Origin: JAXLQL01 sp046331625
GTDB lineage: Bacteria > Acidobacteriota > Terriglobia > Bryobacterales > Bryobacteraceae
NCBI GenBank assembly: GCA_046331625.1
Contig: JAXLQL010000020.1
Location: 1-64,000 of the forward strand
Direction: 5' to 3'
DNA length: 64,000 bases
Under the pieces are notes generated by a model that worked only from the letters and a program-made list of their open reading frames with translations, searched no databases and had not been told where the DNA came from. Position numbers and translations under genes: made by a program. How positions within the stretch are numbered: the stretch's first letter is position 1; each line of letters starts with the position of its first letter. Of the stretch, positions 62,401 to 64,000 are shown piece by piece.

Positions 62401-62704
62401 GCTGGTCACGCCGCTGGTGCTGGCCGGCGCGGTGTCGGGCCGTGAGCCGCAGTTCCGGACGCCTTCGGCGCGCGACCTCATCCGCCTGCCAGCGCACGCG
62501 GCTACGATGGACGATTGCTGCCGGCTGCTCGAGTTGTTGCTCGGCGCGGCGCCGGCGGGTCCGGTGCCGTTCACGTCGGGAATTCTCGAGATCGTGAGCA
62601 CGGTTCCGCTGTCGGTGACGGCAGTGTACACGGCGAGCGACGGGAGTGGCAGTGCGCCATCGATCTCGGTGACGCAGGTCGCGCCGAGGGTGCTTGTGAT
62701 TTGA
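59465..62704 (+). CDS. Trypsin-like protease - VWA fusion sharing the C-terminal module
   Basis: A 1079-residue protein with no signal peptide. Residues 1-150 are a beta-rich, Tyr/Pro-rich domain. Residues 160-355 are a chymotrypsin-fold serine protease with His197 (ISAGHC), Asp246 (SFDYSLLQL) and Ser320 (GGSSGSGLF), plus the CSVTL/AGHC cysteine pair that forms a disulfide in trypsins. Residues 368-570 are a VWA domain with MIDAS (VVVDRSGSMS, 375-379) and LLMTDGLQ. Residues 580-935 are Ig-like/beta-rich. Residues 941-1079 repeat the module of the upstream protein (VQPGRYSTEINIHN and AATMDDCCR identical). AGGAGG lies before ATG 59465; the gap to the upstream gene is 18 bases. A two-component proteolytic/adhesive system is inferred. 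Confidence 0.85.
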   Translation: MSHITGTVQILGAPLVIAPGVTNFNPTPAPGGTKLLMLHFQNPNFKPGDRVEVDLGYDTDVFTAADGIEFWSRPINPYVFPGGVDIRYISGGTPGGSIQMDRFGRGERLHAIEPGHTSFTNCDPFYQPPSYLEPTYDPFWYCTDPPHWENAACAGPATDLRIRVARSVGMIVSVEGSNLSTCSVTLVDTDKVISAGHCHTPAEALTSSVCFDYQTECDGSRPAGYNPRFFKVKASLANKNTGSSFDYSLLQLATAPAGIPTIQMRPDFPTVGEQVFGVHHPNGAVKKLSLPHGEGFATVTGSGSGGITVPSSFHVSGGSSGSGLFDMAGRIVGVLSRGAPCSGSPLTYCPTRNIITDIVPTPPPPVTRDVMVVVDRSGSMSADDGFGRKKIEAARDAVSLFVQLVRAGTGNRAGLVSFSTTAHVDQSLTNVTAGLKNTLIGPAPFSGGLVGGLAASGATTIGGGLDSARGQLSAVGPNPRAILLMTDGLQNTAPTIESVEPALTGITVHAIGFGSESNLDGPRLSALAAAHGGMYMRAGGALALEKFFATAFGNIFESGILFDPEFVLKETEASGPFIPFRVCGEESLTAVIGWDKSDASLEVEFTTPGGAVIKTTTASVDSSSGRTWHFARIALPFAGERNGLWKVRAVRPQIIIPAVATRAFEGPALRYFVNVIPSGGPKMSRVEDNRRYYTGDAINPMVIIRQADGSWPESTKVGMTITAPDTSVGNILGKSGLGPAGVIDGDALSPRQATLQAIEKSTGKPVVNYVDTVVALTDDSSDTGGLFEGGSTFGKAMPDLLRAEGNYTFHAKATYGEGCSGMREILWSIHVETGIDPGKTTVTSTPIDPNGGSCYRMTFTPRDKYGNLLGPGRTDAFTIAAQPGSTPSSGVTDLGNGSYQVDICSDPDSLDPPKFGIEQPGRPAVVVGPSNFTLFTHSVTFLCGEVKGDCCGCTSVQPGRYSTEINIHNATGKTVPVAKLVTPLVLAGAVSGREPQFRTPSARDLIRLPAHAATMDDCCRLLELLLGAAPAGPVPFTSGILEIVSTVPLSVTAVYTASDGSGSAPSISVTQVAPRVLVI

Positions 62705-63100
62705 TTGCGGGCGCCCGGTGTCGAAAGGCGCCGGGCGCTACAGATCCGTGCCGAAGGTGTAGTGGTCCAGGATTCGTCCGAGCAGCGGCGTCTGGTCTGC
62801 CCATCTGCGGCACGGCTCTACTTGGAGCTCGTTTTGCGTGAAGGCATCGGCACGGCAGGCGATCCTATCCGTGCCGGCGTGAGGCGCGACATCTCGGTCA
62901 AGGAGCAGCCAAGCCGCGCAGCCGCCGAATTCGACCAATGCTCCACGGGGCTACTATCTATCTACCGTTCGTTGCCGATGTTCTCGATAGGAAGGGCACA
63001 ACTTCCACGGGCAGATTCGTCCAATCCGGTCATTGCTTCATCCCTTGCGATTTTGCGCGATGATGTACCCACTGGAAGCTCCGGCGCGACAAAATGAAGA
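62705..63100. other. Intergenic region, no supported gene
   Basis: About 400 bases between the protease-VWA gene and the small decayed pair. A minus-strand frame (62738-62938, 66 residues) has no recognisable motif and no ribosome binding site. Nothing else is seen. Confidence 0.4.
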
Positions 63101-63349
63101 ATGATGGAGAGAGTCATCCGCATCTTCCATGGCTTTGCGCAGGCCGAGGCAGCGGAGATTGCCGAGGATCAGGCAATGACTCCCGAACAGCGGATCGAGG
63201 TCATTCTCGAGTTGAGAGAACGGGTCGAACCGAATGCATCTCAGCAAGGACTTGAGAGAGTTTATCGAGTTACTCAACTCGAATGCCGACATCGATCTTC
63301 TGGTTCGGGCGAGTCCGCAAAATGCCGAATTCATAGTTCGCACCCTTGA
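63101..63349 (+). CDS. Small partner protein of a nucleotidyltransferase (toxin-antitoxin-like), 3' end altered
   Basis: An 82-residue protein. VIRIFHGFAQAEAAEIAED, TPEQRIEVILELRERVEP and LERVYRVTQLE match the short proteins usually encoded just before DUF6036/AbiEii-like nucleotidyltransferases. The last 20 residues run past the usual end, because the overlapping downstream gene has lost part of its sequence. The overlap of the two frames from 63234 appears natural to the family. Probably an antitoxin-like partner that is now orphaned. Confidence 0.6.
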   Translation: MMERVIRIFHGFAQAEAAEIAEDQAMTPEQRIEVILELRERVEPNASQQGLERVYRVTQLECRHRSSGSGESAKCRIHSSHP

Positions 63350-63468
63350 CGCCTTCGGCTTCAAGAATTTGGGCGTGTTGCCAGATGACTTGTGCCGGCC
63401 AGCGCAAATCGTACAGTTAGGAGCGAAACCGAACCGGATTGACCTGATCACCTCGATAATCGGCGGAT
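63234..63468 (+). pseudogene. Nucleotidyltransferase (DUF6036/AbiEii-like) with its active-site core deleted
   Basis: Reads MHLSKDLREFIELLNSN and then jumps to ADIDLLVRASPQNAEFIVRTL, DAFGFKNLGVLPDDL, QIVQLGAKPNRIDLITSI. In intact relatives about 20 residues with the GG(H/Y)A motif and first part of the nucleotide site stand between LLNS and DID. That block is missing without loss of frame, and the C-terminus is also cut. It overlaps the small partner gene by design. The frame runs open into the next gene. Confidence 0.7.
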
Positions 63469-63518
63469 CGAAACCTGATATTCATTCCCCCGTAGCGGAC
63501 CCGTCTCATCATGGGACC

Positions 63519-64000
63519 ATGCTTCGAACCGCGGCTTTCCTGACCGCCCTCCCCCTCGCTGCCGCCACCGTCGGCGAAACCGACCGCATCATCCCCCTCA
63601 TCCACGACGGCGGCGGTTGGTCCACGCAAGTGACTATCGTCAACCTTGCCACCAAGCCCGCCCACATCATGGCCGCGTTCCAAACCGCACGCGGATTTCA
63701 GGAAGCGTGGAAACTGACGCTCACCGCGACCCAAGGCAAAGTCGACGCCGCTACCTTCGAAGCGACCCTCGCCCCCGGAGCCGTAACCATCGTCGAAACC
63801 AGCGGCGCGCCCACCGAGCTTACGCGCGGCTTCGCCGACATCATCGAGTTCAATGACCTTCCCCTCGGCGCCTTCGCCCGCCTGATCAAACGCGAAAATG
63901 GCCAAGTGGTGCAGAGTCTCACCGTTCCGCGATCGCCTGCCCACGAAAGCCGCTCGGTCGTCGCCATCGATCTCTCTGACCCCGCCAACTCCCACGAGCT
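63519..64000 (+). CDS. Exported protein, 5' part only (runs off the window)
   Basis: The frame starts MLRTAAFLTALPLAAATVGE, a signal peptide, and continues to the window edge (about 160 residues seen) with a beta-rich sequence: IIPLIHDGGGWSTQVTIVN, ATFEATLAPGAVTIVETSG, RSVVAIDL. The DGGGWSTQVTIVN pattern is typical of exported acidobacterial proteins with repeated beta-sandwich domains; no function is known. No stop codon separates it from the upstream nucleotidyltransferase remnant, so ATG 63519 is chosen on the signal peptide alone. Confidence 0.65.
   Translation, partial: MLRTAAFLTALPLAAATVGETDRIIPLIHDGGGWSTQVTIVNLATKPAHIMAAFQTARGFQEAWKLTLTATQGKVDAATFEATLAPGAVTIVETSGAPTELTRGFADIIEFNDLPLGAFARLIKRENGQVVQSLTVPRSPAHESRSVVAIDLSDPANSHE

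Noticed and set aside
59465..62704. Reading the VWA/protease pair as a Ter-type or CoxE-type VWA system
   Set aside because: No MoxR ATPase, Ter proteins or other usual partners are nearby, and the shared C-terminal module is not part of those systems.
62738..62938. Minus-strand frame of 66 residues between the protease-VWA gene and the decayed pair
   Set aside because: No recognisable domain and no start signal; it could be a toxin remnant but nothing supports it.

Overview
The window comes from a GC-rich bacterium that looks like an acidobacterium of the Solibacter/Bryobacterales type. The evidence is three Oar-like TonB-dependent receptors with an N-terminal carboxypeptidase-regulatory-like domain, several exported proteins ending in the IPT/TIG-like C-terminal domain common in that group, many small c-type cytochromes, and TIR, FGE and Uma2 families. 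This assignment rests on protein families only; there is no rRNA or tRNA in the window.

Layout. 0-2 kb: purD and a chlorite-dismutase-like haem protein. 2-8.8 kb: an exported nuclease divergent from Oar receptor 1, then a methyltransferase. 8.8-17.3 kb: a protein with a zincin-like motif, an M23 peptidase, three small haem proteins, a receiver-only regulator and two XRE regulators with visible operator or promoter structure. 17.3-23.9 kb: a frameshifted ABC-F ATPase, an SbcCD/zincin operon and a tetrahaem cytochrome. 24-29.3 kb: pyruvate dehydrogenase E1 alpha/beta followed at once by a TIR-FGE fusion, a decayed toxin-antitoxin pair and two tandem Uma2 nucleases. 29.5-36.5 kb: two head-to-head TPR proteins, a group II intron and Oar receptor 2. 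37-43.1 kb: an accessory island in which a DNA adenine methyltransferase and a PD-(D/E)xK nuclease, with a decayed tyrosine recombinase, lie between the two ends of a broken DUF1016 (YhcG-type) gene. 43.2-46.8 kb: an exported multidomain protein, an IS1380 scrap and direct repeats. 46.8-56.7 kb: a probable pectin/uronate locus (Oar receptor 3, a PHP-like protein and an SMP-30 lactonase in one operon; a divergent PL10 pectate lyase with an in-frame stop; a GntR-FCD regulator). 57.7-62.7 kb: a pair of genes encoding a VWA protein and a serine protease-VWA protein that share an uncharacterised cysteine-containing C-terminal domain. 63.1-64 kb: a decayed nucleotidyltransferase pair and the start of an exported protein that runs off the window.

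The strongest candidates for undescribed biology are the VWA/protease-VWA pair, the methyltransferase-nuclease pair in its island, and the TIR-FGE protein that may be co-transcribed with pyruvate dehydrogenase. An unusual number of genes carry single-base lesions (ABC-F, pectate lyase, recombinase, the DUF1016 fragments, a second lactonase copy). Some may be assembly errors, so reads should be checked before calling them pseudogenes. No CRISPR array, tRNA or rRNA gene was seen.
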